Shown piece by piece: positions 34,337 to 41,956 of a stretch of 64,000 nucleotides of DNA; position 1 is the stretch's first letter, and each line of letters opens with the position of its first letter. Where the stretch lies: the NCBI GenBank assembly GCA_029781975.1, contig JAKOVQ010000053.1, positions 310,001 through 374,000 of the forward strand, read 5' to 3'. The notes below the pieces were generated by a model. It was not told the DNA's origin and searched no databases. It worked only from the letters and a program-made list of their open reading frames with translations. A program made the translations under genes and the position numbers. The DNA comes from Acidobacteriota bacterium (lineage in GTDB: Bacteria; Acidobacteriota; Thermoanaerobaculia; UBA5066).

Positions 34337-35872
34337 GTGGCGAACGGCGGCGGATCGGGCTCCCGGAAGACCCTGGCGACCCTCCTCCTGGTCGCGCTCG
34401 GGGCGGCGGTGCCATACGCCGTCCCGTCGCTCCGCCGGCTCCGCCCCGTCCGCCCCGGAGAGCTCTCCCGTCTCGCGGCCGCCCTCTCCGGGAGCCGCCC
34501 GCGCGTCGCGCTCTTCGTCCCTCGCCCGCCGGCTCCCGCGCCCCTCGAGGAGCCGCGGCCCCCCGTTCCGTCCCCGGGTCCCGCTCCGACGCCCGGCCCT
34601 TCGCCGGCGCCGCAGGCCGGCCGCCGGAGGCCGCGGATCCCGCTCCCCGAGACCGCTCCCCTCGACGTCGAGGACCCGGCCGGGGTCCTCGTCCCGTTCT
34701 TCCGGCGCCTCGCGGCGGTCGAACGCCGCGAGACCGGGACCCTCGTGCGGATCACGCACTTCGGCGACTCCCCCCTGACCGGCGACCTGATCTCGAGCGA
34801 GGCGCGGGCGCTCCTCCAGGACGCCTTCGGCGACGGCGGTCACGGCTTCGTCCTCCTGGGGCGGCCCTGGCCCTGGTACGGCCACCGGGGCGTGACCCTC
34901 TCGTCGTCCGGCTGGAAGGTCCGCAGCCCGCTCCTCTCCTCGGGAAACGGCGGGCACCACGGGCTGGGCGGCGTCTCGTTCACGGCCCGGTCCGCCGACG
35001 CGGCCTCCACGGTCACGCTCGACGAGCCCTTCACCCGCGTCGTCCTCACCTTCACGCGCCGGCCGGGCGGGGGGCACCTCCTCGTCTCCCTGGACGGCGG
35101 GCCGCCGGCGGAGGTGGCGACGGCGGGCGAGGGCCCCTCGACGGGGTCGGCGGTCCTCGAGGCGAGGGCCGGTGCGACGCGCCTCGCCGTCCGGCCGAAG
35201 GGCGACGGCGAGGTGACCGTCTACGGCGCCGTCCTGGAGCGCCCCGGCCCCGGCGTCGTCTACGACGCCGTCGGGGCGAACGGCGCGTCCGTCCATTTCC
35301 TGACACTCCTCGACGCGGAGGGGTGGGAGCAGGCGCTCCGGAGCCGGGGGAGCGACCTCGTCATCCTGAACTACGGCACGAACGAGAGCGGGTACGCCGG
35401 GATCCCCGGGCCGAGGTACCTGAAGGACTACGCGGAGGTGGTCGGCCGCGTCCGGCGGGCGCTCCCCGGCGCCGCGATCCTCCTGATGGCGCCGATGGAC
35501 CGCGGCCAGCGCGACGAGAGCGGGGCCATCGTCACGTGGCCGACCATCCCGAGGATCGTCGCCGCGCAGCGCGAGGCGGCGCGGGCGGACGGCTGCGCCT
35601 TCTTCGACACCTTCCGGGCGATGGGAGGGGCGGGGACGATGGCGCGCTGGTACGACGCCGAGCCGCGCCTGGTGACCGGCGACTTCACGCACACGACGAA
35701 GGCCGGCTCGGACCGGGTCGCCCGCCTCCTCGTCGGAGCGCTCGTGAAGCGCTACCGCGAGTGGCAGGCTGGGGGAGCGAGTCCTGCCCCGTCGCCGCCG
35801 CCGGCGCCCGAGGTGGCGCCGCCGGCGGCCCCGGCGCCCCCAGAGCCCGCGCCGTTCAGCCGGCGACCCTGA
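34337..35872 (+). CDS. SGNH/GDSL-like protein (third of three)
   Basis: 511 residues. An N-terminal membrane anchor or signal (LATLLLVALGAAVPYAV) is followed by an unusually Pro-rich stalk (about 60-105). Block I reads ITHFGDSPLTGD (Pro where the other two have His), block III NYGTNESGYAG, and block V DFTHTTKAGS. A second Pro/Ala-rich tail ends the protein. The stalk would let the catalytic domain reach peptidoglycan or the cell surface. GTG start 3 nt after the MBOAT stop. The 3' end overlaps the convergent KASIII gene by 17 bp. Confidence 0.76.
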   Translation: MANGGGSGSRKTLATLLLVALGAAVPYAVPSLRRLRPVRPGELSRLAAALSGSRPRVALFVPRPPAPAPLEEPRPPVPSPGPAPTPGPSPAPQAGRRRPRIPLPETAPLDVEDPAGVLVPFFRRLAAVERRETGTLVRITHFGDSPLTGDLISSEARALLQDAFGDGGHGFVLLGRPWPWYGHRGVTLSSSGWKVRSPLLSSGNGGHHGLGGVSFTARSADAASTVTLDEPFTRVVLTFTRRPGGGHLLVSLDGGPPAEVATAGEGPSTGSAVLEARAGATRLAVRPKGDGEVTVYGAVLERPGPGVVYDAVGANGASVHFLTLLDAEGWEQALRSRGSDLVILNYGTNESGYAGIPGPRYLKDYAEVVGRVRRALPGAAILLMAPMDRGQRDESGAIVTWPTIPRIVAAQREAARADGCAFFDTFRAMGGAGTMARWYDAEPRLVTGDFTHTTKAGSDRVARLLVGALVKRYREWQAGGASPAPSPPPAPEVAPPAAPAPPEPAPFSRRP

Positions 35873-36791
35873 GGAGGGCCGCGCCCCAGGAGAACCCGGC
35901 CCCGAAGGCGGCGACCACGGCGCGCGTGCCCGGAGCGAGCCGTCCGCTCGCGTGCGCCTCGGCCAGCGCGATCAGGACCGACGCCGACGACGTGTTCCCG
36001 TAGCGGGCCACCTGGAGGACGAGCTTCTCCTCGGGGACGCCCAGGCTCCTCGCGACCTGCCGGAGGAGGACGAGGTTGGCCTGGTGGAAGACGAAGAGGT
36101 CGACGTCGGCGAGGGCGACCCGGTTGCGCGCGGTGACGTCGCGGACGGCCTGGGGGAGCTTGCGGCTCGCCTGGAGGATCACGGTCCGGCCGTTCATCCG
36201 GAGCGCCTCTCCCGGGGAGAGGGAGAGGTCGTCCGCGAGCGTGCCGTCGCTCCCGATCCGCACGTCGACGACGCCCACCGGGCCCTCGCCGGGAGCGACC
36301 ACGCAGCAGCCCGCGCCGTCGCCGAAGAGGATCGCGGTCTCCTTCGTCCGGGGCGGGCGGTCGAGGACCGTCGACATCACCTCCGCGCCCGCGACGAGGA
36401 CCGGCCCGTACCGGGGCGCGAGGTCCACCGCCAGCGCCAGCGCGAAGAGGCCGCCGGCGCTCGCGAGCGGCACGTCGAACGCGGGGATCCCGGGCGCGCC
36501 CAGGAGCCGCTGAAGGTCGGCGGAGACGCCGGGGAACGAGCGGGGCGCGCTCCCGGTCCCGACGACGACGGCGCCCAGGTCGCGGGCCGCAAGGCCGGCG
36601 GCGGCGAGGCCCGCCTCGGCGGCGCGGTGGGCGAGGACGGCGGCGGTCTCGCCGTCGGCCGCCCGGCGGCGCTCCTCGATCCCGGAGACCGAGAGGATCC
36701 ACTCCGGCGTGACGCCCAGCTCCCCCGAGAGCTCGGCGTTCGAGACCACGCGGTCCGGGAGCGCCGCGCCGAACCCGAGGAGGTGGGCCAC
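35856..36791 (-). CDS. KASIII-like (FabH family) protein with Ser in place of catalytic Cys
   Basis: 311 residues, full FabH length. The family scaffold is intact: SGIEERR near the N-terminus, VVVGTGSAPRSFPG, ILFGDGAGCCVV, the catalytic His in LFVFHQANLVLLR (His236) and Asn in RYGNTSSAS (Asn266). The nucleophile segment that normally reads AACAG is LASAGG: residue 111 is Ser (codon AGC on the minus strand). KASIII relatives with Ser here are known, for example DpsC, and some KASIII-like enzymes transfer acyl groups to oxygen. It could be a priming synthase using an acyl-Ser intermediate or an acyltransferase. Followed upstream on the same strand by an ACP gene 7 nt away. Confidence 0.82.
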   Translation of the reverse strand: MAHLLGFGAALPDRVVSNAELSGELGVTPEWILSVSGIEERRRAADGETAAVLAHRAAEAGLAAAGLAARDLGAVVVGTGSAPRSFPGVSADLQRLLGAPGIPAFDVPLASAGGLFALALAVDLAPRYGPVLVAGAEVMSTVLDRPPRTKETAILFGDGAGCCVVAPGEGPVGVVDVRIGSDGTLADDLSLSPGEALRMNGRTVILQASRKLPQAVRDVTARNRVALADVDLFVFHQANLVLLRQVARSLGVPEEKLVLQVARYGNTSSASVLIALAEAHASGRLAPGTRAVVAAFGAGFSWGAALLRVAG

Positions 36792-36798
36792 CCCGGCG

Positions 36799-37044
36799 TC
36801 AGGCCGCGCGGCGCGCTTCGAAGTAGCGGGCGATCTTGGCCAGCGTCTCGAAGCGGCGCGGGTTCAGGTCGGCGTCCGGGACGGAGATGCCGAAAGTCTC
36901 CTCCAGCCGGCCGATGGCCTCCATCAGCGCGAAGGAGTCGAGGACCCCGAGCTCGAACAGCGAGGCGTCGTCGTCGGCCGGAAGAGGGGCCTTCACGAGG
37001 GGCGCGAGAGTCGCACGGACCTTCTGGATGGCTGGTGTGCTCAC
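36799..37044 (-). CDS. Acyl carrier protein
   Basis: 81 residues, acidic, with LFELGVLDSFALMEAIGRLEE: Ser37 in DSF is the phosphopantetheine site, and the surrounding helix II is typical. It is not the housekeeping AcpP (which has DSLDTVE). More likely it is a specialised ACP serving the adjacent KASIII-like protein. GTG 37044 chosen: start of the ACP fold, with a GAGGA site upstream. Confidence 0.85.
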   Translation of the reverse strand: MSTPAIQKVRATLAPLVKAPLPADDDASLFELGVLDSFALMEAIGRLEETFGISVPDADLNPRRFETLAKIARYFEARRAA

Positions 37045-37096
37045 GGGTGAATCCTCGGCGGGCGCGCCCTGTGGACACGCCCGGTTCGTCGACGGA

Positions 37097-37103
37097 TGAT
37101 AAC
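37097..37103. promoter_or_regulatory. Divergent promoter candidate between acp and the HlyD operon
   Basis: TGATAAC on the plus strand (-10-like, about 45 nt before ATG 37150) and GTTATCA on the minus strand, about 50 nt before the acp start. Which strand it serves cannot be decided by eye. Confidence 0.3.
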
Positions 37104-37149
37104 GCGGGGCGCGAGACGGACCGCCGTCCTCGCCCGTATCAGAAGCCGG

Positions 37150-39405
37150 ATGAAACCGCTGGATCGGACGAAAGAAAGGCGCGCGGGCCGACTCCTCCTG
37201 GCGCCGGCGCTCGCGCTCGTCCTCCTGGCCCCGGGCTGCTCGCGGCCGTCCGAGGGCTCGACGGCACGGAGCGCCCCGGCGGCCGAGGCTCGCCCCGCCG
37301 CCGTCCCCCGGCCGGCGCGCCTCCTCCTGACGGGCGAGATCGCCGCGTCCCGCTCGGTGGACCTCTTCGTCCCCGAGACGCCCCTCTGGATGGTCCAGGT
37401 CCGCTGGCTCGCCGAGGAAGGGACGAGCGTGAAGGCGGGGGACCCCGTCGCCGAGTTCGACAGCACGGCGCTCGCCTCCCAGCTCGAGCAGCGCCGTCTC
37501 GCCTGGGACGAGGCGCGGACCGAGGTGGCTCGCGGGGAGGCGGAGGCCGAGGGGACCGCCGCAGAGAGGGCCTTCGCCGTCGAAGGGCGGCGCGTCGAGG
37601 TCGAGAAGGCCCGGCTCGACGCGGCCATTCCGGTCGAGCTGAGGTCCCGGCGGGACCACGAGGAGAAGCAGCTCGCCCTCCGGAGGGCGGAGGCCGAGCA
37701 GGCCAAGGCGGAGGAGAGCCTGCGCGCCGCGCGGGCCGCCGCGGACGCCGACCGGAAGGTCCGGCTCCTCGCCGAGGAGAAGGCGAGGCGCGACCTCGAC
37801 GAGGCCGAGAGGGCGGTCGCGGCGCTCACCCTCCGCGCCCCGCGCGACGGCGTCGTCGTCGTCGCCGAGAACCCGCGGGAGCGCCGGAAGATCCAGGAAG
37901 GGGACAACGTCTGGCCGGGGATGGCCGTCGTGAAGATCCCCGACCTCTCCGCCCTCCGGGTGGAGGCGAACCTCTTCGACGTCGACGACGGGGCGCTGAA
38001 GGCCGGCGTCCCGGCCGCCGTCTGGCCGGACGCCTTCCCCGAGAGGAGGCTCCCCGCCCGGGTCGCGTCGGTGGCCCCGGTCGCGCAGCCGCTCGACAAC
38101 GAGTCTCCCCGGGCGGCGTTCAAGGTGCTCCTCGACGTCACCGGCGGAAGCCTCGAAGGGCTCAGGCCCGGGATGTCCGTCCGCGTCGAGGCGCCCGCCC
38201 CGGCGCCGGGGGCCGTCGCCGGGCCCGCGGGGGCGGTGGAGCCGCTCCCCGGGCCCGACCCCTCCTCGGCGCGGTCGGTCCGGGTCGCGCGCGAGGACCT
38301 GACGGTCTCGGTCGACCTGAAGGGGACCCTCGCGGCGCTCGACGGGGAGCAGATCGGGCCGACCCGCCTCCCGAACGTCTGGCAGTTCCGGATCTCCCGG
38401 ATGGCCCCGGAGGGGAGCAAGGTGAAGAAGGGGCAGCCGGTCCTCTCCTTCGACACCTCCGAGCTCGTCCAGAGTCTCGCGGAGAAGCGGGCCGAGGGCG
38501 AGTCGGCGCGCAAGCTGATCGAGAAGCGCGAGCGCGACCTCGAGCTCCGGAGGAAGGACCTCGAGCTGGCGCGCGCCGAGGCGGAGGCCCGCAGGCGCAA
38601 GGCGGCCCTGAAGGCCGACGTCCCGGACGAGGTCGTGGACGAGATCTCCCTGAAGAAGGCGCGCCTCGACCTCGCGCTCGCCGTCCGCGAGGTCGAGTCC
38701 GTCGGCCGGAGGCTCGCGGCGGCCGAGCGTGCGGCGGCGGCCGAGCTGCGGATCCTCGGGAGCCGGGAGAGGCAGGCCGCGGGGCGCGTCGCCGAGCTGG
38801 AGGACGCGATCCGGAAGATGTCGATCCCAGCCCCGCGCGACGGGACGGTCCTCTACGTCCCCAACTGGCGCGACGAGAAGAAGAAGGTGGGGGACAGCTG
38901 CTGGGTCGGGGAGAAGGTCCTCGAGGTGCCGGACCTGTCGCGCCTGGGCGTCAAGGGCGAGGTGGACGAGGCCGACGCGGGCCGCGTCCGCGAAGGGGAC
39001 CGCGTCACGGTCCGTCTCGACGCCCACCCCGACGTCGCCTACGAGGGGAAGGTCCGCCTGATCCAGCGGACGGTCCAGCGCGCCTCCCCGAAGGTCCCGC
39101 TGAAGGTCGCGCGGGTCGAGGTCGCGCTCGACGCGGTCGACGAGCAGAGGATGAGGCCCGGGATGAGGGTCCGCGGGCGGGTCGAGCTGGAGAGGGTGCG
39201 GCGCGCCCTCGTCGTCCCCCTCGACTGCGTGGCGGCGGCCGACGGGGGCCCCGTGGTCTTCCGGAAGAAGGGCTCCTCCGCGTCCGCCGTTTCGGTGACC
39301 CTGGGGAGGCGCGGCGACGGGAAGGTCGAGGTCCTCTCCGGCCTCGCGGAGGGGGACGTCGTCCTCGCGGTCGCCCCGGCGACCGGCTCGGGGGAGGGAG
39401 CGTGA
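37150..39405 (+). CDS. Tandem-duplicated HlyD/MFP-type lipoprotein
   Basis: 751 residues, about twice the size of an ordinary membrane fusion protein. The N-terminal signal LALVLLAPGC ends in a lipobox with Cys30. Module A (about 55-375) and module B (about 390-750) each contain the full HlyD layout. In A: barrel plus lipoyl (VRWLAEEGTSVKAGDPVAEFD), a coiled-coil hairpin rich in Glu/Arg/Ala, the returning strand LRAPRDGVVVV, then beta-barrel. In B: ISRMAPEGSKVKKGQPVLSFD, coiled coil, IPAPRDGTVLYVPNW. It probably forms part of a tripartite efflux or lipoprotein-trafficking complex with the next two genes. The stop overlaps the next start (GTGA). Confidence 0.82.
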   Translation: MKPLDRTKERRAGRLLLAPALALVLLAPGCSRPSEGSTARSAPAAEARPAAVPRPARLLLTGEIAASRSVDLFVPETPLWMVQVRWLAEEGTSVKAGDPVAEFDSTALASQLEQRRLAWDEARTEVARGEAEAEGTAAERAFAVEGRRVEVEKARLDAAIPVELRSRRDHEEKQLALRRAEAEQAKAEESLRAARAAADADRKVRLLAEEKARRDLDEAERAVAALTLRAPRDGVVVVAENPRERRKIQEGDNVWPGMAVVKIPDLSALRVEANLFDVDDGALKAGVPAAVWPDAFPERRLPARVASVAPVAQPLDNESPRAAFKVLLDVTGGSLEGLRPGMSVRVEAPAPAPGAVAGPAGAVEPLPGPDPSSARSVRVAREDLTVSVDLKGTLAALDGEQIGPTRLPNVWQFRISRMAPEGSKVKKGQPVLSFDTSELVQSLAEKRAEGESARKLIEKRERDLELRRKDLELARAEAEARRRKAALKADVPDEVVDEISLKKARLDLALAVREVESVGRRLAAAERAAAAELRILGSRERQAAGRVAELEDAIRKMSIPAPRDGTVLYVPNWRDEKKKVGDSCWVGEKVLEVPDLSRLGVKGEVDEADAGRVREGDRVTVRLDAHPDVAYEGKVRLIQRTVQRASPKVPLKVARVEVALDAVDEQRMRPGMRVRGRVELERVRRALVVPLDCVAAADGGPVVFRKKGSSASAVSVTLGRRGDGKVEVLSGLAEGDVVLAVAPATGSGEGA

Positions 39406-40688
39406 CCCCGAGACGCGCCGCCGTCCTCGCCGCGGGGAGCCTCGCGGTGGCCACGGCCTTCGTCGGGGCGTTCGGAGGCTTCGGCGCGAGCGGGCGAAGC
39501 GGCCCGGCGCCCGCGTCGGTCCCCACCGAGACGGTCCGGCGCGGCCCGTTCGTCAGGAAGGTCCGCGCGGACGGCGTCCTGAAGGCGGTGAACGCCACGC
39601 CGCTGCAGGTCCCCGGCACGGACGTGAGCGGGAAGGTGGGCTGGATCGCCGAGGACGGGACGGCGGTCCGAAAGGGCGACGTCGTCGTCCGGCTCGACCC
39701 GTCCGAGACGCGGAAGAACCTCCTGGCCGGGCAGGGCGAGCGCGCGAGGGCCGAGCTGCAGGGCGACAAGGAGAAGGCGGAGTCGGGCGCGCTCGTGGCG
39801 AACCTGGGACGGGACGCGGACCAGGCCGGCCTCGAGCTGGAGACGGCCCGGACGTTCCAGCAGAAGGACCCGGAGCTCTTCTCGCGCAACGAGATCGTCG
39901 AGGCCGACATCGACGTCGAGCTGTCGGGGCGCCGCGAGGCGCACTACCGGACGTCGCGGACCGTCCGGCAGGGCCTCTCGCGCCTCCAGCTCGACCTCTA
40001 CGGCGTCGAGCGGCAGAAGGCGGACCTGAAGATCGGCAAGGCCGAGCGGGAGCTGGCCGCGCTCGAGATCACCGCCCCGCACGACGGCATCTTCCTCGCG
40101 AAGAGGAACTGGCGCGGCGCGCTGCCGCAGGTGGGGCAGGCGGTCTGGAGCGGGCAGACCCTCGGCGAGATCCCCGACCTCGGGACCCTCGAGGCCGAGG
40201 TGTGGGTCCTCGAGGCGGACGCCGGCGGGCTCGCGGTCGGCGAGGAGGCCGAGGTCGCCCTCGAGGCCCACCCGGGCGTCACGGTGAAGGGGACGGTGAA
40301 ATCGGTCGACGCCCTCGCGCGGCCCCGCCTGAGAGGGGTCCCCGTCCAGTACTTCGGGGCGGTCCTCTCGCTCGCGCGGACCGACCCGGCGGTCATGAAG
40401 CCGGGGGAGCGCGTCACGGCCACCGTCGTCCTCGGCGAGGAGAAGGACGCCGTCACGGTCCCGCGGCAGGCCCTCTTCGAGAAGGACGGGAAGAAGGTCG
40501 TCTACGTGAGGTCCGCCTCCGGGTTCGCTCCGCGCGGCGTGACGCTCGGCGCGGCGGCGATCGGGAGGGTCGCCGTGACGGCGGGCCTCGCGGGGGGCGA
40601 GGTCGTGGCGCTCGCCGACCCCACCGGCGAGCGGGCCGCCGCGGGCGCGACCCCCGGGCCGGCGTCCTCCCCGGGGGCGCGCCGGTGA
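39402..40688 (+). CDS. HlyD-family membrane fusion protein
   Basis: 428 residues. An N-terminal membrane helix (AAVLAAGSLAVATAFVGAFGGFG) anchors a periplasmic adaptor: lipoyl half VGWIAEDGTAVRKGDVVVRLD, coiled coil with QQKDPELFSRNEIVEADIDVE, second lipoyl half ITAPHDGIFLAKRNW, beta-barrel, and a membrane-proximal domain KVVYVRSASGFAPRGVTLG. GTG 39402 overlaps the upstream stop. Paralogous in layout to each half of the preceding protein, so the operon encodes three MFP modules in two polypeptides. Confidence 0.88.
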   Translation: MTPRRAAVLAAGSLAVATAFVGAFGGFGASGRSGPAPASVPTETVRRGPFVRKVRADGVLKAVNATPLQVPGTDVSGKVGWIAEDGTAVRKGDVVVRLDPSETRKNLLAGQGERARAELQGDKEKAESGALVANLGRDADQAGLELETARTFQQKDPELFSRNEIVEADIDVELSGRREAHYRTSRTVRQGLSRLQLDLYGVERQKADLKIGKAERELAALEITAPHDGIFLAKRNWRGALPQVGQAVWSGQTLGEIPDLGTLEAEVWVLEADAGGLAVGEEAEVALEAHPGVTVKGTVKSVDALARPRLRGVPVQYFGAVLSLARTDPAVMKPGERVTATVVLGEEKDAVTVPRQALFEKDGKKVVYVRSASGFAPRGVTLGAAAIGRVAVTAGLAGGEVVALADPTGERAAAGATPGPASSPGARR

Positions 40689-41920
40689 GCGCCGGCGAGG
40701 CGCTCCGGCGCGCCCTGTCGAACCTCGCGGTCCACAAGCTCCGGTCGGTCCTGACGATGCTCGGGATGATCTTCGGCGTCGGGGCGGTCATCGCCATGCT
40801 CTCCATCGGGGCCGGGGCGGAGCGGCAGGCGCTGGCGATGATCGAGCGGATGGGGCTCTCGAACGTCCTCGTCAGGGCGCGCGAGTTCCGTCCCGACGAG
40901 CTCGCGGAGGTGAGGAAGAAGTCGCTGGGCGTCTCGCTCAGGGACGCCGCCGGGATCGAGGAGGCGGTGCCGGGCGTCGCCTTCACGGGTCCCCGCGTGA
41001 AGATCGACCCCTACCGGGTCTGGACCCCGGGAGGGCGGTCGGAGGCGAAGCTCTACGGCGTCTCGCATCGCCACGCGGAGCTCGTCCCGATGCCGCTCGC
41101 GGCGGGGCGCTTCCTGACGCGGGACGACGAGGAGCGGCACGCGCAGGTCTGCGTCATCGGCGACGGCGTCCGGCGGGACCTCTTCGGCTGGCAGGGGGCG
41201 GTCGGCAGGGACCTGAAGGTCAACGACGTCTGGCTCACCGTGGTCGGGGTCCTCTCCCCCTCGTCCGCCGGCGGGGACTCGTTCGAGGGGGTGTCGGTCG
41301 GCTCCACCTCGCGGGAGATCTACGTCCCGTACACGACGGCCCTCAGGAAGTTCGACCGGGACGCCCTCGACTCCCCCCTCACCGAGCTCGTCGTCCGCCT
41401 GAAGGACGGCGTCTCGCCCGTCGACGCGGCACCCGTGGTCTCCGCCCTCCTCGACCGCCTCCACGGCGGGGCGCACGACTTCGACCTCGTGGTCCCCGAG
41501 GCCCTCCTTTCCCAGAGCCGGAAGACGCAGCGGCTCTTCAACGTCGTCATGGGGTGCATCGCGGGGATCTCGCTCCTCGTCGGCGGCATCGGGATCATGA
41601 ACATCATGCTCGCGACCGTCCTCGAGCGGACCCGGGAGATCGGCATCCGCCGCGCCATCGGCGCCCGGCGCGCGGACATCCGGCTCCAGTTCGTCGTCGA
41701 GGCCTTCGCCATCAGCGTCGGGGGCGGGCTCCTGGGGGTCGCGGTCGGCGTCGTGATCGCCCGCGTGGTCGCGGCCTCGGCGGGCTGGCCCACCGTCGTG
41801 ACCGCCGCCTCGCTCGTCCTGTCGACGGGGGTTTCGGCGGGCGTCGGCCTCGTCTCGGGCATCTACCCGGCGAACCGGGCCGCCCGGCTCGACCCGATCG
41901 AGGCGCTCCGCTACGAGTGA
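40685..41920 (+). CDS. MacB-type ABC permease without fused or neighbouring ATPase
   Basis: 411 residues. N-terminal helix HKLRSVLTMLGMIFGVGAVIAML, a large periplasmic MacB_PCD domain (about 50-270), then three C-terminal helices with GGIGIMNIMLATVLERTREIGIRRAIGARR and the closing VSGIYPANRAARLDPIEALRYE, the FtsX/MacB signature. The fold works as a mechanotransmission permease energised by a LolD/MacB-type ATPase, but none is encoded in the operon. GTG start overlaps the MFP stop by 4 bp. Confidence 0.9.
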   Translation: MSAGEALRRALSNLAVHKLRSVLTMLGMIFGVGAVIAMLSIGAGAERQALAMIERMGLSNVLVRAREFRPDELAEVRKKSLGVSLRDAAGIEEAVPGVAFTGPRVKIDPYRVWTPGGRSEAKLYGVSHRHAELVPMPLAAGRFLTRDDEERHAQVCVIGDGVRRDLFGWQGAVGRDLKVNDVWLTVVGVLSPSSAGGDSFEGVSVGSTSREIYVPYTTALRKFDRDALDSPLTELVVRLKDGVSPVDAAPVVSALLDRLHGGAHDFDLVVPEALLSQSRKTQRLFNVVMGCIAGISLLVGGIGIMNIMLATVLERTREIGIRRAIGARRADIRLQFVVEAFAISVGGGLLGVAVGVVIARVVAASAGWPTVVTAASLVLSTGVSAGVGLVSGIYPANRAARLDPIEALRYE

Positions 41921-41933
41921 GCGGGGCGGCCGG

Positions 41934-41950
41934 CCGGGCGCACCGCCCGG
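41934..41950. terminator. Hairpin between the convergent permease and GNAT genes
   Basis: CCGGGCG-cac-CGCCCGG, a perfect 7-bp stem with a 3-nt loop, directly after the permease stop. No T tract. Confidence 0.4.
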
Positions 41951-41956
41951 GACCCG

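Noticed and set aside
33253-36003. 916-codon plus-strand frame overlapping MBOAT and SGNH3
   Set aside because: Arg/Pro-rich shadow of two well-supported genes.
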